This document shows positions 1 through 11,054 of a stretch of DNA of 64,000 nucleotides, one piece after another. The stretch is from Caldichromatium japonicum (lineage in GTDB: Bacteria; Pseudomonadota; Gammaproteobacteria; Chromatiales; Chromatiaceae): assembly GCF_011290485.1 (NCBI RefSeq), contig NZ_CP048029.1:2242501-2306500 (forward strand), given 5' to 3'. Each line of letters opens with the position of its first letter. Position 1 is the stretch's first letter. Both the position numbers and the translations under genes were made by a program. The notes beneath the pieces are model-generated. The model had not been told where the DNA came from and ran no database searches. It worked only from the letters and a program-made list of their open reading frames with translations.

Positions 1-58
1 GGGGCTCTTGCCTGCCTTGCGGGAGCGCTGGGCGCCCCCGGGCGATCACTGATGTGGA

Positions 59-2158
59 TTACTCGTCAGGTCCCACCGCCTTCATGCTTAGCCGGATACG
101 GCCCTGTTTGTCGATCTCGAGCACCTTGACCCGCACGATATCGCCCTCCTTGAGCTTATCGCTAACCGACTGGACGCGCTCCTCACAGATTTGTGAGATG
201 TGGACCAGACCATCGCGTCCGGGCAGGATGGTGACGAAAGCACCGAACTCCATCAGCCGTGAGACCCGTCCCTCATAGACCTTGCCGACCTCCACATCAG
301 CAGTGATGAGCTGGATACGCCGTTTGGCCTCCTCGCCCGCCGCCTTGATGACCGAAAAGATCTTGACCAGTCCATCGTCGCTGATGTCGATGGTAGCGCC
401 GGTCTCCTCGGTGATGGCCCGGATCACCGAGCCACCCTTGCCGATGACATCGCGGATCTTTTCGGGATGGATCTTGAACTCGATGATCCGCGGTGCATGC
501 TCAGACATCTCGGGGCGGTGTGAAGGCATCACCTTGTTCATCTCGGCAAGGATATGGAGCCTGGCCTCGCGCGCCTGGGCGAGTGCAATCTCCATGATCT
601 CGCGGGTGATCCCCTCGATCTTGATGTCCATCTGGAGGGCATTGACACCCTCAGCAGTACCTGCGACCTTGAAGTCCATGTCGCCGAGATGATCCTCATC
701 GCCCATGATGTCGGTCAGGACCGCGAACCGGTTGTCTTCCTTGATCAGACCCATTGCCACCCCAGCGACAGGGGCCTTGATCGGCACCCCTGCATCCATG
801 AGCGCCAAACTGGTCCCACAGACGCTCGCCATCGAGCTTGAGCCGTTGGACTCGGTGATCTCCGAAACCACGCGCACTGAATAGGGGAATTCCTCGATGC
901 TGGGCATGACCGCGAGAACTCCGCGCTTGGCCAGCCGCCCATGACCGATCTCGCGACGCTTAGGGCTGCCGACCCGTCCGATCTCGCCGACACAAAAGGG
1001 CGGGAAGTTGTAATGGAGCATGAAATGCTCCTTCCGCTCTCCTTCCAGTGCGTCGACGATCTGCGAATCGCGCTCGGTGCCCAGGGTAGTCACCACCAGC
1101 GCCTGGGTCTCGCCGCGGGTAAATAAGGCCGAGCCATGGGTACGAGGCAGGACGCTGGTGCGGATACTGATCGGGCGCACGGTCTTAGTATCGCGCCCAT
1201 CGATGCGCGGCTGCCCCATGAGGATGGCATCGCGCACCGTGCGCGCCTCGAGCGCCTCGATGACCTGGCGCACCTGCGCCTCGGGCCAGGCAGGGTTTTC
1301 ACCGCCACAGAGCTGCTCGACGATGGCGTTGCGTGCGTTGTCGAGCGCGGCATGGCGGGCCTGTTTTTCCTTGATCCGATAGGCGGCAGCGATGGATTCA
1401 GCCCCGAGCTCATACACCGCCTGGGTCAGGGCCGGATCGATGACATGCGGCGTCCAGGGGATGGGCGGTCTGCCGACCTCGGCGGCCAGTTCGCGGATCG
1501 CCTGAATCACCACCTGCATCTGCTCATGCCCGAACATCACCGCCCCGAGCATGACTTCCTCGGACAGCTCGCGCGCCTCCGACTCAACCATCAAGACGGC
1601 CTTGTCGGTGCCGGCGACGACCAGGTCTAGATCTGAATCAAGGTTGAGGCCGATCATCGGCGGGTTCAGGATATAGCGCCCGTCTTTGTAGCCGACGCGG
1701 GCGGCGCCAATCGGCCCGTTGAACGGCACGCCCGAGATCATCAGGGCTGCCGAGGCGCCGATCATCGCCGGGACCTCGGGGTTGACCGCCGGATTCAACG
1801 ACTTGACCGTGGCGATGACCTGTACCTCGTTGCAGAACCCCTTGGCAAAGAGGGGGCGCAAGGGGCGATCGATCAGACGCGCGGCCAGGATCTCGCCCTC
1901 GCTCGGGCGGCCTTCACGCCGGAAGAAGCCGCCTGGGATGCGCCCGGCAGCATAGGTCTTTTCCTGATACTCGACGGTCAGCGGCAGGAAATCCTGCGCA
2001 GCACCCGGGCTTTTATCCACGACGACCGTGACCAAGACGACGGTATCATCCATGTTGACCATGACCGCGCCATCGGCCTGGCGGGCGATCTCCCCCGTCT
2101 CCAGCCTGACGGTTTGGGTTCCGTATTGGAATTGCTTCACAATGGGCTTAGGAATCAC
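59..2158 (-). CDS. pnp: polyribonucleotide nucleotidyltransferase (PNPase)
   Basis: Phosphorolytic 3'-5' exoribonuclease, trimeric, a cytoplasmic RNA-turnover enzyme. The 699-residue product has the full family order: two RNase PH cores joined by a helical linker, a KH domain at about 550-610 with its GKGG loop near 573, and an S1 domain at about 620-690. The segment [15 protein letters not shown] near 486 holds the metal-binding/catalytic aspartates. The start is a GTG at 2156-2158; the family N-terminal pattern (P-I-V-K-x-F-x-Y-G) follows at once. It sits 144 bp downstream of rpsO, the usual pairing, and closes the rimP-nusA-infB-rbfA-truB-rpsO-pnp string. No convincing terminator is visible in the 58 bp left in the window. 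Confidence 0.97.
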   Translation of the reverse strand: MIPKPIVKQFQYGTQTVRLETGEIARQADGAVMVNMDDTVVLVTVVVDKSPGAAQDFLPLTVEYQEKTYAAGRIPGGFFRREGRPSEGEILAARLIDRPLRPLFAKGFCNEVQVIATVKSLNPAVNPEVPAMIGASAALMISGVPFNGPIGAARVGYKDGRYILNPPMIGLNLDSDLDLVVAGTDKAVLMVESEARELSEEVMLGAVMFGHEQMQVVIQAIRELAAEVGRPPIPWTPHVIDPALTQAVYELGAESIAAAYRIKEKQARHAALDNARNAIVEQLCGGENPAWPEAQVRQVIEALEARTVRDAILMGQPRIDGRDTKTVRPISIRTSVLPRTHGSALFTRGETQALVVTTLGTERDSQIVDALEGERKEHFMLHYNFPPFCVGEIGRVGSPKRREIGHGRLAKRGVLAVMPSIEEFPYSVRVVSEITESNGSSSMASVCGTSLALMDAGVPIKAPVAGVAMGLIKEDNRFAVLTDIMGDEDHLGDMDFKVAGTAEGVNALQMDIKIEGITREIMEIALAQAREARLHILAEMNKVMPSHRPEMSEHAPRIIEFKIHPEKIRDVIGKGGSVIRAITEETGATIDISDDGLVKIFSVIKAAGEEAKRRIQLITADVEVGKVYEGRVSRLMEFGAFVTILPGRDGLVHISQICEERVQSVSDKLKEGDIVRVKVLEIDKQGRIRLSMKAVGPDE

Positions 2159-2302
2159 AGATAACTCCTCGGCATAGTTTGGGCCAGCGGCACACGGTGG
2201 GTCTGGGATGCAGCCTGGATCCCGGAATCAAGCAGGCAAACGGACCAGGCCGGCTGCGGTCTGGTCCAGAGGCCCATCAGCCCTGTTGCCAGCCGCATAC
2301 CT

Positions 2303-2572
2303 TCAGCGGCGCAGACCCAGGCGGGCAATGAGCTCGCGGTAGCGGTCGAGATCCTTGCGCTTGAGATAGTCGAGCAGCTTGCGCCGTGCATTGACCATGC
2401 GCACCAGGCCCCGGCGTGAATGATGATCTTGGGTATGGGTCTTGAAATGCTCGGTCAACTGTTGAATGCGCGCCGTCAACAGGGCTACCTGGACCTCTGG
2501 CGAACCGGTATCGCGTTCGCCGCGCGCATATTCATCGATGATCTTCTTTTTATCCGCAGCAGTCATCGTCAT
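2303..2572 (-). CDS. rpsO: 30S ribosomal protein S15
   Basis: Primary 16S rRNA-binding protein of the small-subunit platform; 89 residues, the normal length. The family signatures are present: [14 protein letters not shown] near 22, then [15 protein letters not shown] and the basic tail [14 protein letters not shown]. It lies between truB (194 bp upstream) and pnp (144 bp downstream). In enterobacteria S15 represses its own mRNA by binding the leader; the 194-bp leader here (2573-2766) could host such control, but I could not fold it. Confidence 0.97.
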   Translation of the reverse strand: MTMTAADKKKIIDEYARGERDTGSPEVQVALLTARIQQLTEHFKTHTQDHHSRRGLVRMVNARRKLLDYLKRKDLDRYRELIARLGLRR

Positions 2573-2766
2573 TGGATGCTTTCTCCAGTCGTTGTCAGTG
2601 TTTTACATCAGGCCGCATGCTTGGCGGCACTTCTTCGGGATGCCTGGGCGATCTGTTTGCGCCTTGGCATCGGCCCCCGCCCCCGGCAATGACCCCAGGG
2701 ACTGGCAGGCACCGCCATCCTGGCGGCATTTTTTAAGGGTGCTGGCTAGAAACCCGCACCCCAGAC

Positions 2767-3681
2767 TCACAGAAGTCGCTTGGGCTGAACACGGCCATCG
2801 TCGCTGATCTCGCCGACACCGATAAAGCGGGCGTTGGGATCATATAATCGCACCCAGCCCTCGGCGGGCGCCTGGGGCACCAGCACCGCTTGCCCCTGTT
2901 GCAGATAAAAGGCGGCATCCGGGGAAAGCCGCAGGGCCGGGTAGTGCCCGAGTGCAGTATCGAGGGGCAGGAGCAGGGCGTCGAGGGCGTTGAAATCGCC
3001 CTGTTCAGCAAGGGCGGCGATCCGCTCGCTCGTGATAAAGGACGCCCCTGGTTCGATATAGGGTCCCACACCCATTCGGCGCAGGGCACTGACATGGGCG
3101 CCGCAGCCCAGCGCCCGACCGATATCCTCGGCGAGGGTGCGTATATAGGTCCCTTTAGAGCAGTGCACATCGACCTCGATCTCAGGCAGCTTGAGCGCCA
3201 CCAGAGACAGCGCATGGATGTGAATCCGGCGCGGCTGGCGATCGACCTCGATCCCCTGACGCGCGAGACGATACAGCCGCTCGCCTTGATGTTTGACCGC
3301 CGAATACATGGGAGGCAATTGATCGAGCGGGCCGATGAAACGGTCGAGGACAGCGCGGATCTGGTCTGCGCTCAGGTCGCCGACCGGCGCTGTAGCCAAC
3401 ACCTCACCCTCGGCGTCGCCGGTCGCGGTGGTCACCCCCAAATGGATGCGCACCCGATAACGCTTATCGGCGTCTAGTAAAAAGGCCGAGAACTTGGTCG
3501 CATCGCCTAGACAGCAGGGCAGGAGACCAGTGGCTAAGGGGTCGAGGCTGCCAGTATGCCCTGCCTTGCGCGCACGATAATGGCTCTTGATCTGTTGCAG
3601 GGCGGCGTTCGAGGTCAGACCTGCTGGCTTGTCCAGCAAGAGGATCCCAGTGATTGGGCGTCCAGGCGGACGACGTCCCAT
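2767..3681 (-). CDS. truB: tRNA pseudouridine(55) synthase
   Basis: Makes pseudouridine 55 in the T-loop of tRNAs. 304 residues from the ATG at 3679-3681. An open frame extends 30 codons further upstream, but it overlaps rbfA, and the family start M-G-R-R-P then [10 protein letters not shown] fits the internal ATG. The catalytic aspartate lies in [12 protein letters not shown] at about residues 41-52. A PUA-like C-terminal region contains the typical P-D-A-A-x-Y-L-x-x-G-Q segment. The start is one base beyond the rbfA stop, so the two are probably translationally coupled. Confidence 0.95.
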   Translation of the reverse strand: MGRRPPGRPITGILLLDKPAGLTSNAALQQIKSHYRARKAGHTGSLDPLATGLLPCCLGDATKFSAFLLDADKRYRVRIHLGVTTATGDAEGEVLATAPVGDLSADQIRAVLDRFIGPLDQLPPMYSAVKHQGERLYRLARQGIEVDRQPRRIHIHALSLVALKLPEIEVDVHCSKGTYIRTLAEDIGRALGCGAHVSALRRMGVGPYIEPGASFITSERIAALAEQGDFNALDALLLPLDTALGHYPALRLSPDAAFYLQQGQAVLVPQAPAEGWVRLYDPNARFIGVGEISDDGRVQPKRLL

Positions 3682-3682
3682 T

Positions 3683-4066
3683 TCACTCCACCTCGTGATG
3701 CTTGGAGCGGTCCTGACCGACCGCTTGTTCGATGAGCGAGACCAGGCGCTCACCGCGGGCGATGGATTCATCGTGGACGAAATGGAGCTGTGGCATGGTG
3801 CGCAGACGGATCTCTTGAGCCAACCGGCGGCGCAGGAATCCGCTGAGACGCCCGTTTAATAGGCGTTCTTGCTCCTTGGCGCCCTCATCATCGGGGAAAC
3901 AGGTGAAATAGACCTTGGCATGGGCGAGATCACGCGTCACCTGCACCTCATGGATCGTCAAGTTGGCCAGACGCGGATCCTTGACCTCATCGCGAATCAG
4001 TATGGCTAACAGGCGCTGGATCTCGGCACCGATGCGCTCGGTGCGTTCAAAGGTATGCTCGCTCAC
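3683..4066 (-). CDS. rbfA: 30S ribosome-binding factor A
   Basis: Late 30S maturation and cold-adaptation factor that binds the 5' end region of 16S rRNA. 127 residues, usual length, single KH-like domain. Family marks: R-I[12 protein letters not shown] near the N-terminus, [21 protein letters not shown] at about 30-50, and [13 protein letters not shown] near 90. The gene overlaps the infB stop by 4 bases (ATGA) and is followed directly by truB, so it is part of one operon. Confidence 0.95.
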   Translation of the reverse strand: MSEHTFERTERIGAEIQRLLAILIRDEVKDPRLANLTIHEVQVTRDLAHAKVYFTCFPDDEGAKEQERLLNGRLSGFLRRRLAQEIRLRTMPQLHFVHDESIARGERLVSLIEQAVGQDRSKHHEVE

Positions 4067-6840
4067 AGGACGCGCGCCCGCTCCGTGCGCTCAAAGACCT
4101 CGATCTGGTCTCCGGGGCGCACATCGGTATAGTTGCGTACACCGATCCCACACTCGAAGCCCTGTTTGACCTCGCTGACATCGTCCTTGAAGCGGCGCAG
4201 CGACTCCAGGGTCCCCTCATAGATCACGACATTGTTGCGTAAGACGCGGATGGGGTTGTTGCGTTTGATCACGCCCTCGACCACCATGCAACCGGCCACC
4301 GTCCCGAACTTGGACGAACGGAAGACCTCGCGCACCTCGGCCAGACCGATGATCTCCTCGGTGACCACTGGGCGGAGGAGACCGGCGATCGCCTTCTTGA
4401 CATCATCGATCAGCTCATAGATCACGCTGTAATAGCGCAGATCCAGGCCCCGCTCCTCGATCACCCGGCGTGCCGCGGCATCGGCGCGCACATTGAAGCC
4501 CAGCAGGATGGCATTGGAGGTCACCGCCAGGTTGGCATCGGACTCGGTGATCCCGCCGATGCCAGCAGCAACGATGGCGACCTTGACCTCATCGGTGCTG
4601 AGTTTCAGCAGGCTTTCCTTGAGCGCTTCCAGACTACCCTGGACATCGGCCTTCAGGATGATATTGACCGACTTCTGCTCGCCCTCCTTGAGCTGGGTAA
4701 AGAGCTGATCCAGGCTAACTCCGCGCTGTTCATCGAGTCGGCTCTGGCGGGAACGGGCAGCACGCAGTTCAGCGACCTCACGGGCACGGCGTTCGTCGCT
4801 CACGACTACGACATCATCGCTTGCATTCGGGGTGCCGGAAAGACCCAGGACCTGCACTGGGATCGAGGGCCCAGCCGCCTCGACCGTACGTCCCGACTCA
4901 TCAAACATGGCGCGCACCCGGCCATATTCGGTTCCCGAAACGATGATATCGCCGCGTTTGAGCGTCCCTGCCTGGACCAGGACGGTGGCCACCGGCCCCC
5001 GCCCTTTGTCTAGGCTGGATTCGATGATGGTGCCGCGCGCTGGGCCCTCGATGGGGGCCTTGAGCTCTAACACCTCGGCCTGAAGGAGGATGGCCTCCAG
5101 GAGGTCATCGATCCCCGCACCGGTCTTGGCCGAGACCTTCACCATCATGGTATCACCGCCCCATTCCTCGGCCAGGACCTCGTGCTGGGTCAATTCCTGC
5201 ATCACCCGATCCGGATTGGCCTCGTGCTTGTCGATCTTGTTGATCGCCACGATCAGCGGCACACCAGCGGCGCGGGCATGTTGAATGGCCTCGGCTGTCT
5301 GGGGCATGACGCCATCATCGGCAGCGACGACCAGGACCACAATGTCGGTGACCTTGGCGCCGCGCGCACGCATCGCCGAAAATGCAGCATGGCCTGGGGT
5401 ATCGAGGAAGGTCACGGTGCCACGTGGGGTCTCGACATGATAGGCGCCGATGTGCTGGGTGATACCACCGGCCTCGGCAGAGGCCACACGGGTGCGCCGG
5501 ATATAATCGAGGAGCGAGGTCTTGCCGTGGTCGACATGCCCCATGATGGTGACGACCGGCGGGCGTGGATACGCCTCGAACTGACCCTCTTGTTCCTCGA
5601 GTTCTTCTTGTAAGGCCACCTCGGCATCGCGCTCCTCGGCGAGGACCGCCTTGTGTCCCATCTCTTCGACAACCAGGACGGCGGTATCTCGATCGAGGAC
5701 CTGGTTGATGGTCACCATCATCCCCTGCTTAAAGAGTTCTTTGATCACCTCAGACGCCTTGACCGACATGCGGCTGGCGAGCTCGGCCACGGTGATAGTC
5801 TCTGGGATCTCGACCTCGCGCACCACGGGCGCGGTCGGTTTTTGGAAGGCGTGTTTGTCCTGGAGCTGGGGTTTGGTGGGCTTTTTACGGCGACGCGGCG
5901 CACGTTCGTTCAGGGCGCCATCAAGATCTTCATAATCGCCGGGACCCACGTCCAAGGCCCGCAGACGGATCGGCGCTGCCTCCTTGCGGACGGCCTTTTT
6001 GGGCACGCGTCCCTTTTCCTTCTCCTTATCGACCTCGACCTCAACCCGCTCGGCGGCCTTTTTGACCACCTTTTTCGGCTTGGAGGTGTCAGCGCGGCGG
6101 GCCGCGGACTGGTCGGGAGGCCCAGATGGGGGATGGGTGCTGGACAGCTCGGATGTCTCGGCCTTGCTGCCTTCTTCTTGTTGCAGCGCCTGTGCCGCCT
6201 GCTCGGCCTCAAGACGCGCCTTCTCCTCGGCGCGGTGACGTTCCTCTTCCTCCTCAGTGCGACGACGGGCCTCAACCGATTGACGGCGTGCCTCCTCGGC
6301 CTCGCGCGCTCGCCGTTCCTGCTCTTCCTGTTCGGCCAGACGGCGCGCCTCTTGCTCGGCACGCAGGGCCTCCAAGGCTGCGCGGCGGCGCATATCATCG
6401 ATGGCCGATCCAGAGCCGGTATGCTCGCGCTCGCCAGAACCGCCTTCGCTGGTGGGACGGCGGGCGGAGGGGACGGGCGGAGGCGCGGTCTCATCGCGGT
6501 TGAGGGGGCGTTTGTGCCGGACCTCGACGCTGACCGTCTTGCCGCTGCGCCCTGCCAGCGCTGGGCGCGAACCCGCCGTACTGCGCGGTGACGTTGCTGG
6601 CGAGATTCGCAGTTCGCTGACTGATTTGCGCTTGACGGTGATCTGAGCACCAAGCTCGCCCTCGGTTTGGTCCTTGCCGTGGCTGCGCCGCAGATAAACG
6701 AGGAGTTGCAGCTTCTCCTTTTCCGTAAGGGTCGAATCGGCGTCGCTGGCACTGATGCCGGCCTCCTTCAACTGGCTCAGAAGCCGTTCGACCGGGATGC
6801 CGACTGTGGAGGCGAGTTGCTTGACCGTGACTTCGCTCAT
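4063..6840 (-). CDS. infB: translation initiation factor IF-2
   Basis: GTPase that brings initiator tRNA to the 30S subunit. 925 residues. An N-terminal IF2_N helical domain ([11 protein letters not shown]) is followed by a long Arg/Glu/Ala-rich charged linker (about 60-330), a second IF2_N-like segment ([19 protein letters not shown]), and the G domain: G1 GHVDHGKT near 432, G3 DTPGH near 479, G4 NKID near 533. Domains II-IV follow and end in the conserved GDQIEVFE. The start is the ATG at 6838-6840, 19 bases after the nusA stop. Gammaproteobacterial genes often have an internal start giving a short form; I did not assign one. Confidence 0.97.
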   Translation of the reverse strand: MSEVTVKQLASTVGIPVERLLSQLKEAGISASDADSTLTEKEKLQLLVYLRRSHGKDQTEGELGAQITVKRKSVSELRISPATSPRSTAGSRPALAGRSGKTVSVEVRHKRPLNRDETAPPPVPSARRPTSEGGSGEREHTGSGSAIDDMRRRAALEALRAEQEARRLAEQEEQERRAREAEEARRQSVEARRRTEEEEERHRAEEKARLEAEQAAQALQQEEGSKAETSELSSTHPPSGPPDQSAARRADTSKPKKVVKKAAERVEVEVDKEKEKGRVPKKAVRKEAAPIRLRALDVGPGDYEDLDGALNERAPRRRKKPTKPQLQDKHAFQKPTAPVVREVEIPETITVAELASRMSVKASEVIKELFKQGMMVTINQVLDRDTAVLVVEEMGHKAVLAEERDAEVALQEELEEQEGQFEAYPRPPVVTIMGHVDHGKTSLLDYIRRTRVASAEAGGITQHIGAYHVETPRGTVTFLDTPGHAAFSAMRARGAKVTDIVVLVVAADDGVMPQTAEAIQHARAAGVPLIVAINKIDKHEANPDRVMQELTQHEVLAEEWGGDTMMVKVSAKTGAGIDDLLEAILLQAEVLELKAPIEGPARGTIIESSLDKGRGPVATVLVQAGTLKRGDIIVSGTEYGRVRAMFDESGRTVEAAGPSIPVQVLGLSGTPNASDDVVVVSDERRAREVAELRAARSRQSRLDEQRGVSLDQLFTQLKEGEQKSVNIILKADVQGSLEALKESLLKLSTDEVKVAIVAAGIGGITESDANLAVTSNAILLGFNVRADAAARRVIEERGLDLRYYSVIYELIDDVKKAIAGLLRPVVTEEIIGLAEVREVFRSSKFGTVAGCMVVEGVIKRNNPIRVLRNNVVIYEGTLESLRRFKDDVSEVKQGFECGIGVRNYTDVRPGDQIEVFERTERARVL

Positions 6841-6859
6841 GGACTGACCTTTTTAACCT

Positions 6860-8350
6860 CTATTCCCCCGGCGCATTCGCAAAGAGCGGCGCCCGCGCTT
6901 GCATGATCAACCGGGCGGCGCGTTGCTCGTCCATGCCCTCTAACTCCATAAGGTCATCGACCGCCAGGTCGGCGAGATCCGCGATGGTCTTGATCCCGCG
7001 CTCGGCGAGCATGGTAGCAAGCCGCTGGTCCATACCCTCGAGGGTCAACAACTCCTGTGCGCCGACCTCGGCGATCTCTTCGGCAGCCAGCGCGCGCATC
7101 AGAAGCACATCATGAGCGCGCGCACGCAGGATCTTAATGATCTCCTCATCCAAACCCTCGATGGCGCTCAGTTCCTCGATCGGCACATAGGCGAGATCCT
7201 CGATGTCCAGGAAGCCCTCGTCCACCAACAGCCGGGCCAACTCCTCTTCGATACCGAGTTGCGCCTTAAAGTGCTCGACCAGATGGCGGGTCTCCTGATC
7301 CTTTTTGGCAGCCGCCTCTTGTTCGTTCATGACATTGAGCTCCCACCCAGTCAGACGGGTGGCAAGCTTCACATTCTGGCCGAGGCGCCCGATGGCCTGG
7401 GCCTGATTTTCCTCCTTGACCACTACATCCATACTATGGGTCTCCTCATCCAGGATCACCGAGACGACCTCCGCCGGTGCCATCGCCTTCATCACGAAGT
7501 GCACTGGGTTCTCGTCCCACAGGATGATATCAACCCGCTCGCCATTGAGTTCGTTGGACACGGCCTGGACGCGCGAGCCGCGCATGCCGACACAGGCGCC
7601 CACTGGATCGATACGGGGATCACGGCTGCGCACCGCGATCTTAGCGCGCGACCCCGGATCGCGTGCCGCTCCCAGGATCTCGATCAGCCCCTCGCCGACC
7701 TCCGGTACCTCGAGCTTAAACAATTCGATGAGCAGCTCGGGCATGGTACGGCTGACGAAGAGCTGGGGGCCCTTCTGCTCGGGGCGCACGTCGTAGAGAT
7801 AACCACGCAGCCGATCGCCCGAACGCACCGACTCACGTGGGATGACATGTTCGCGCGGGATGATCGCCTCGGCGTTGTTGCCGAGATCCAGGATGATGGC
7901 CCCGCGCTCGACCTTTTTGACGATGCCGGTCACCAGTTGTCCCTTGCGTGCATTGAATGCCTCGATGACCTTGGCCCGCTCGGCGTCGCGCACCCGCTGC
8001 ATGATCGCCTGCTTGGCGCTCTGCACTGCGATGCGCCCAAAGGACTCGGACTCGATCTCTTCCTCGATGAAATCGCCAATCTTCAGATGAGGCTCCAGGA
8101 GGGCTGCCGCCGAGGCGGTGATCTGGCGCGCCGGGGTGTCTAACGCGTCATCAGGGACGATCTGCCAGCGCCTGAAGGTGCGGTATTGCCCAGTCTTACG
8201 GTCGATGGAAACGCGCACGTCGATGTTGCCGCCATGCTTTTTGCGGGTCGCAGAGACAAGCGCAGATTCGATCGCTTCGAAGATGACGCTCTCGGGGATG
8301 TCTTTTTCGTTAGAGACAGCTTCAACGACATTTAGGATTTCTTTGCTCAT
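6860..8350 (-). CDS. nusA: transcription termination/antitermination factor NusA
   Basis: Binds RNA polymerase and nascent RNA, modulating pausing, termination and antitermination. 496 residues from the ATG at 8348-8350, where the family N-terminus M-S-K-E-I-L[10 protein letters not shown] begins; a longer open frame upstream runs towards rimP and is not needed. In order: N-terminal polymerase-binding domain, S1 domain (about 135-200), two KH domains ([14 protein letters not shown] and [15 protein letters not shown] regions), and two acidic helix-hairpin-helix repeats at the C-terminus. The C-terminal repeats match proteobacterial long-form NusA. Confidence 0.96.
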   Translation of the reverse strand: MSKEILNVVEAVSNEKDIPESVIFEAIESALVSATRKKHGGNIDVRVSIDRKTGQYRTFRRWQIVPDDALDTPARQITASAAALLEPHLKIGDFIEEEIESESFGRIAVQSAKQAIMQRVRDAERAKVIEAFNARKGQLVTGIVKKVERGAIILDLGNNAEAIIPREHVIPRESVRSGDRLRGYLYDVRPEQKGPQLFVSRTMPELLIELFKLEVPEVGEGLIEILGAARDPGSRAKIAVRSRDPRIDPVGACVGMRGSRVQAVSNELNGERVDIILWDENPVHFVMKAMAPAEVVSVILDEETHSMDVVVKEENQAQAIGRLGQNVKLATRLTGWELNVMNEQEAAAKKDQETRHLVEHFKAQLGIEEELARLLVDEGFLDIEDLAYVPIEELSAIEGLDEEIIKILRARAHDVLLMRALAAEEIAEVGAQELLTLEGMDQRLATMLAERGIKTIADLADLAVDDLMELEGMDEQRAARLIMQARAPLFANAPGE

Positions 8351-8427
8351 TCCATCCAATATCCCAGTCAAGGCGGGGTAGGCATGCAGAAGGTCGGGAC
8401 TTGCGAATAGCAAGCAGACCGCAGCGC

Positions 8428-8883
8428 TCAGAGCTCGGGGACCAAGCGCGCCGAGTCGATGCTCGTCAAGGGGATCTCCCAATCGCGCTCATCGGCCCTC
8501 AGCCTGACGCCGCCAGGCGCAAGACCTAGCAATACGCCATCGAGTCGTCGCCGCCCCTCGATCTTTTCATGAAGACGCAGCCGAACGCGATGACCGGCAA
8601 AGCGCTCGAAATGTTCGGCGAAGACCAGAGGGCGATCCAGCCCCGGCGATGAAACCTCTAGGTCATACTGACCGGGGATCGGGTCCTCAACGTCTAAAAC
8701 CCCGCTGAGTTGATGACTGACTGTAGCGCAATCATCCAGCGTGATGCCTTGCGCATGGTCGATATAGACGCGTAAACGGGCCGTATGGCGCGCCTTGAGA
8801 TAGTCCACACCGACCAGCTCATAGCCCATAGCCTCGACTACGCCGCGCACCAGGCATGTCAGTTGGCTGTCAGCCGGCAGCAT
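8428..8883 (-). CDS. rimP: ribosome maturation factor RimP
   Basis: 30S assembly factor. 151 residues from the ATG at 8881-8883, which places the family N-terminus (L[18 protein letters not shown]) at the expected distance. An open frame continues 32 codons upstream without family features. The motif [10 protein letters not shown] near 92 is diagnostic. It is the first gene of the nusA operon here; the tRNA-Met gene that often precedes it in enterobacteria was not found in the 240 bp upstream. Confidence 0.94.
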   Translation of the reverse strand: MLPADSQLTCLVRGVVEAMGYELVGVDYLKARHTARLRVYIDHAQGITLDDCATVSHQLSGVLDVEDPIPGQYDLEVSSPGLDRPLVFAEHFERFAGHRVRLRLHEKIEGRRRLDGVLLGLAPGGVRLRADERDWEIPLTSIDSARLVPEL

Positions 8884-8980
8884 GATTGATACCCGCAAAT
8901 AAAAATTGGGCCCTTGGCCCAACGCAACACACTGCCCCGCATCATGGATGACTGTCCGGCACATGCACTCAGATAGCAAA

Positions 8981-9001
8981 AGACCCCATCATAGGGGCCT
9001 T
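8981..9001 (-). terminator. probable intrinsic terminator after the 9.1-10.0 kb gene
   Basis: Read on the minus strand, a 7-bp stem with one mismatch (AGGCCCC/GGGGTCT) and a 6-base loop is followed by TTTTG. It lies about 125 bp past the stop of the Pro-rich membrane protein gene and before rimP, so it would separate that gene from the nusA operon. The stem is short, hence moderate confidence. Confidence 0.45.
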
Positions 9002-9124
9002 GGCGACAAGGATATTATAACCACGCTCCTTGCAATTTTTAGACTATACGCACTGCATTCTACGATTGCAAGGGCCACGCGCGCGGCGGCTGGAGCGCCA
9101 CGCGCGCGAGCCTGGGCTTAAGCG

Positions 9125-10015
9125 CTAGCGCCCTGGGCCATATACCCCAGGCGCATAACCCGGCCAATAAGCGGGGCCATAGCCCGGATACGGATAGGGG
9201 GGATAGACCGGAGGCATGGCCTGGCGATGTTCTTCCCACTGCCGGCGCATCCGTTCCTCGGCTTCGCGGCGCATGGCCTCGTAGCGCGCCATCATCTCGG
9301 CACGGCGCTGCTGATGCAGGGACGCCCACTCATCCTGCGACCCCGAAGCGCCGGGCCGCGAAACGAGAGGCATCTGCTCGGGCATCGGGACCGGTGCGCT
9401 GGGCGCTGGCGCGGATGGCACAGGGGCAGCGGCAGCCCCCAAGGATTCGGGCTTGGGCTGGGGAGCCTCGGTAACCGGCACCTGCTGCACTGCAGCGGGT
9501 GGCGCCTGGACCGCAGGGGCAATAGAGGGCGACGGGGCAGCGGCGGCAGTCTGCTGTTCGACTGGTTTGGGTGCTGGCTTGACCGCCAGCGCCTCATAGC
9601 TGATCGGCGGCGGCAATGGCCGAGGCGAACTCTCGGCAGGTGGCACTGAAGTCTTGGATGAAGCGCTCGTCTCGGATGGTGCAGAGGTTTTGGTAGGCTC
9701 GACCGAACCTGCGGCCCCACCCGTCTCGGTCTTTGCCGCCTCAGTCTTTGCGATTGGCTGAGATGCGGCTGGCGCCTGGGTTTGGGCAGTACCGGTCTGC
9801 TCTTCCTGTTTGGCTGCAAAACCCAGAGAGTCCAGCGAGACCGGGCTCAGCTTGGCGAGCGTGTCGAGCATGGAACCCTCGCGGATACCACCGTCCTCGC
9901 GATCAACCGAACTGAGATAGACATAACCGAAGGCGAAGACCGCCGCCCAGAGGATGAGCTTGGGGAACCAACCGAGACCCTTGTGGGGAGTGGATTTTTC
10001 GTCCGAGCTAGACAT
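9125..10015 (-). CDS. single-pass membrane protein, Pro/Ala-rich, unknown function
   Basis: I do not recognise this 296-residue protein. It has a short charged N-terminus (SSSDEKSTPHKG), one hydrophobic segment at about 15-35 (inside-out topology predicted), then a long low-complexity Ala/Pro/Ser/Thr/Val region (about 70-225) that is probably disordered and spans the periplasm. A charged helical stretch rich in Arg/Glu/Met follows (about 228-262, with RRAEMMARYEAMRREAEER), and a Pro-Tyr-Gly tail (PPYPYPGYGPAYWPGY). The layout resembles TonB-like or envelope-spanning linkers in general but has no TonB C-terminal motif. The Tyr/Gly/Pro tail also recalls sulfur-globule proteins, though those are small and fully secreted. 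Probably monocistronic, with a candidate terminator at 8981-9001. Confidence 0.7.
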   Translation of the reverse strand: MSSSDEKSTPHKGLGWFPKLILWAAVFAFGYVYLSSVDREDGGIREGSMLDTLAKLSPVSLDSLGFAAKQEEQTGTAQTQAPAASQPIAKTEAAKTETGGAAGSVEPTKTSAPSETSASSKTSVPPAESSPRPLPPPISYEALAVKPAPKPVEQQTAAAAPSPSIAPAVQAPPAAVQQVPVTEAPQPKPESLGAAAAPVPSAPAPSAPVPMPEQMPLVSRPGASGSQDEWASLHQQRRAEMMARYEAMRREAEERMRRQWEEHRQAMPPVYPPYPYPGYGPAYWPGYAPGVYGPGR

Positions 10016-10081
10016 AGGGGTGACTCCAGCGGAGATGACAATGGGTTAGGACATTACAAACAGAGATCGCCGAGCTGTATT

Positions 10082-10822
10082 TTAAACCCTCGCAGCCACG
10101 GCCTTCAGGATCGAGAGCACCCGCTCGACACACAGGCCCAGATTCTCCTCGATCTCCTTCATGGTGATCACACTGCCGCTCTTACCGGCGGCCCAATTGA
10201 CGACAAAGGCGAGGCAGGCATAACACAGACCCAATTCGCGTGCGAGCGCAGCCTCTGGCATCCCGGTCATCCCAACCATATCGCAGCCATCCTGTTCGCA
10301 GCGCAGGATCTCGGCGGCGCTCTCAAGCCGCGGCCCTTGGGTCGCGCCATAGGTCCCGCGCGGGATCAGGGGCTCGTCCAATCTTGCCGCAGTCTGGATC
10401 AATGCTTGGCGCAATGACTCGCAATAGGGCTCGGTGAAATCGACGTGCTCAACCCCCTCGCTCGTCCCATCATAGAAGGTATGGGCGCGCCCGTAGGTAT
10501 AGTCGATGATCTGATCAGGGACCGCCAAGACCTGCGGGGCAAAGAGCGGCGTGATTCCACCGACCGCCGCCAGGCCGATGACCCACTCGGCACCCGCGGC
10601 GCGCAAGGCCCAGAGGTTAGCGCGATAGTTGATACCGTGCGGCGGTAGCCGATGGTCTGCCCCATGACGCGGTAGAAAGAGGATCTCACCCCTCCCCAGC
10701 TCACCCCGAATCAGTGATGCCGAGGTCGCACCATAGGGCGTCTCCACCGCCAAGGTTTCAAGCGGCACCAACCCTGGCAGGCTTGTGAACCCGGAACCGC
10801 CGATGATCGCTAACAAACCCAT
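10082..10822 (-). CDS. mtnP: S-methyl-5'-thioinosine / S-methyl-5'-thioadenosine phosphorylase
   Basis: Phosphorolytic cleavage of a 5'-methylthio nucleoside, the first salvage step for the by-product of polyamine synthesis. 246 residues, a PNP/MTAP-family trimer subunit. Visible motifs: N-terminal IIGGSGFTSLPGL, RHGADHRLPPHGINYRANLWAL near 52-73, AVGGI, DFTEPYC near 132, GATQGPRLES, and the substrate-loop segment VGMTGMPEAALARELGLCYA. Overall it is closest in style to pseudomonad methylthioinosine phosphorylases (which need an adenosine deaminase first) rather than strict MTA phosphorylases. Substrate choice cannot be settled by eye, so the gene symbol is by family. Confidence 0.88.
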   Translation of the reverse strand: MGLLAIIGGSGFTSLPGLVPLETLAVETPYGATSASLIRGELGRGEILFLPRHGADHRLPPHGINYRANLWALRAAGAEWVIGLAAVGGITPLFAPQVLAVPDQIIDYTYGRAHTFYDGTSEGVEHVDFTEPYCESLRQALIQTAARLDEPLIPRGTYGATQGPRLESAAEILRCEQDGCDMVGMTGMPEAALARELGLCYACLAFVVNWAAGKSGSVITMKEIEENLGLCVERVLSILKAVAARV

Positions 10823-11054
10823 GACCCCCCTCGTTGGATTATTTTAGATTTTACTTGAATACCTATACTGAAGCCATTGGAAAACAGCTACAACCTTAAG
10901 GCCTATCCTGTTTTCGTAGAAAGGTATCGCCATGGCCCCAAGCGGGGGCCTTGTGCTTGCTGCACTCGGTCCTCCTGGGGATCGCCCCTAAAAAGATACC
11001 CGCCACCCGCATCCCTGGCTGGTTGATCGAGGGTTCAAGCGGCTGGTTTTTTGC

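Noticed and set aside
5653-6591. 312-codon plus-strand frame opposite infB
   Set aside because: It mirrors the biased charged linker of IF-2; no start signal or domain.
8884-9124. metY-type tRNA-Met upstream of rimP, common in this operon in enterobacteria
   Set aside because: No cloverleaf-compatible sequence was found.
10934-10950. GGCCCC-AAGC-GGGGGCC hairpin as a terminator for moeB or mtnP
   Set aside because: A stem forms but there is no T-run on either strand, and it is over 100 bp from both genes.
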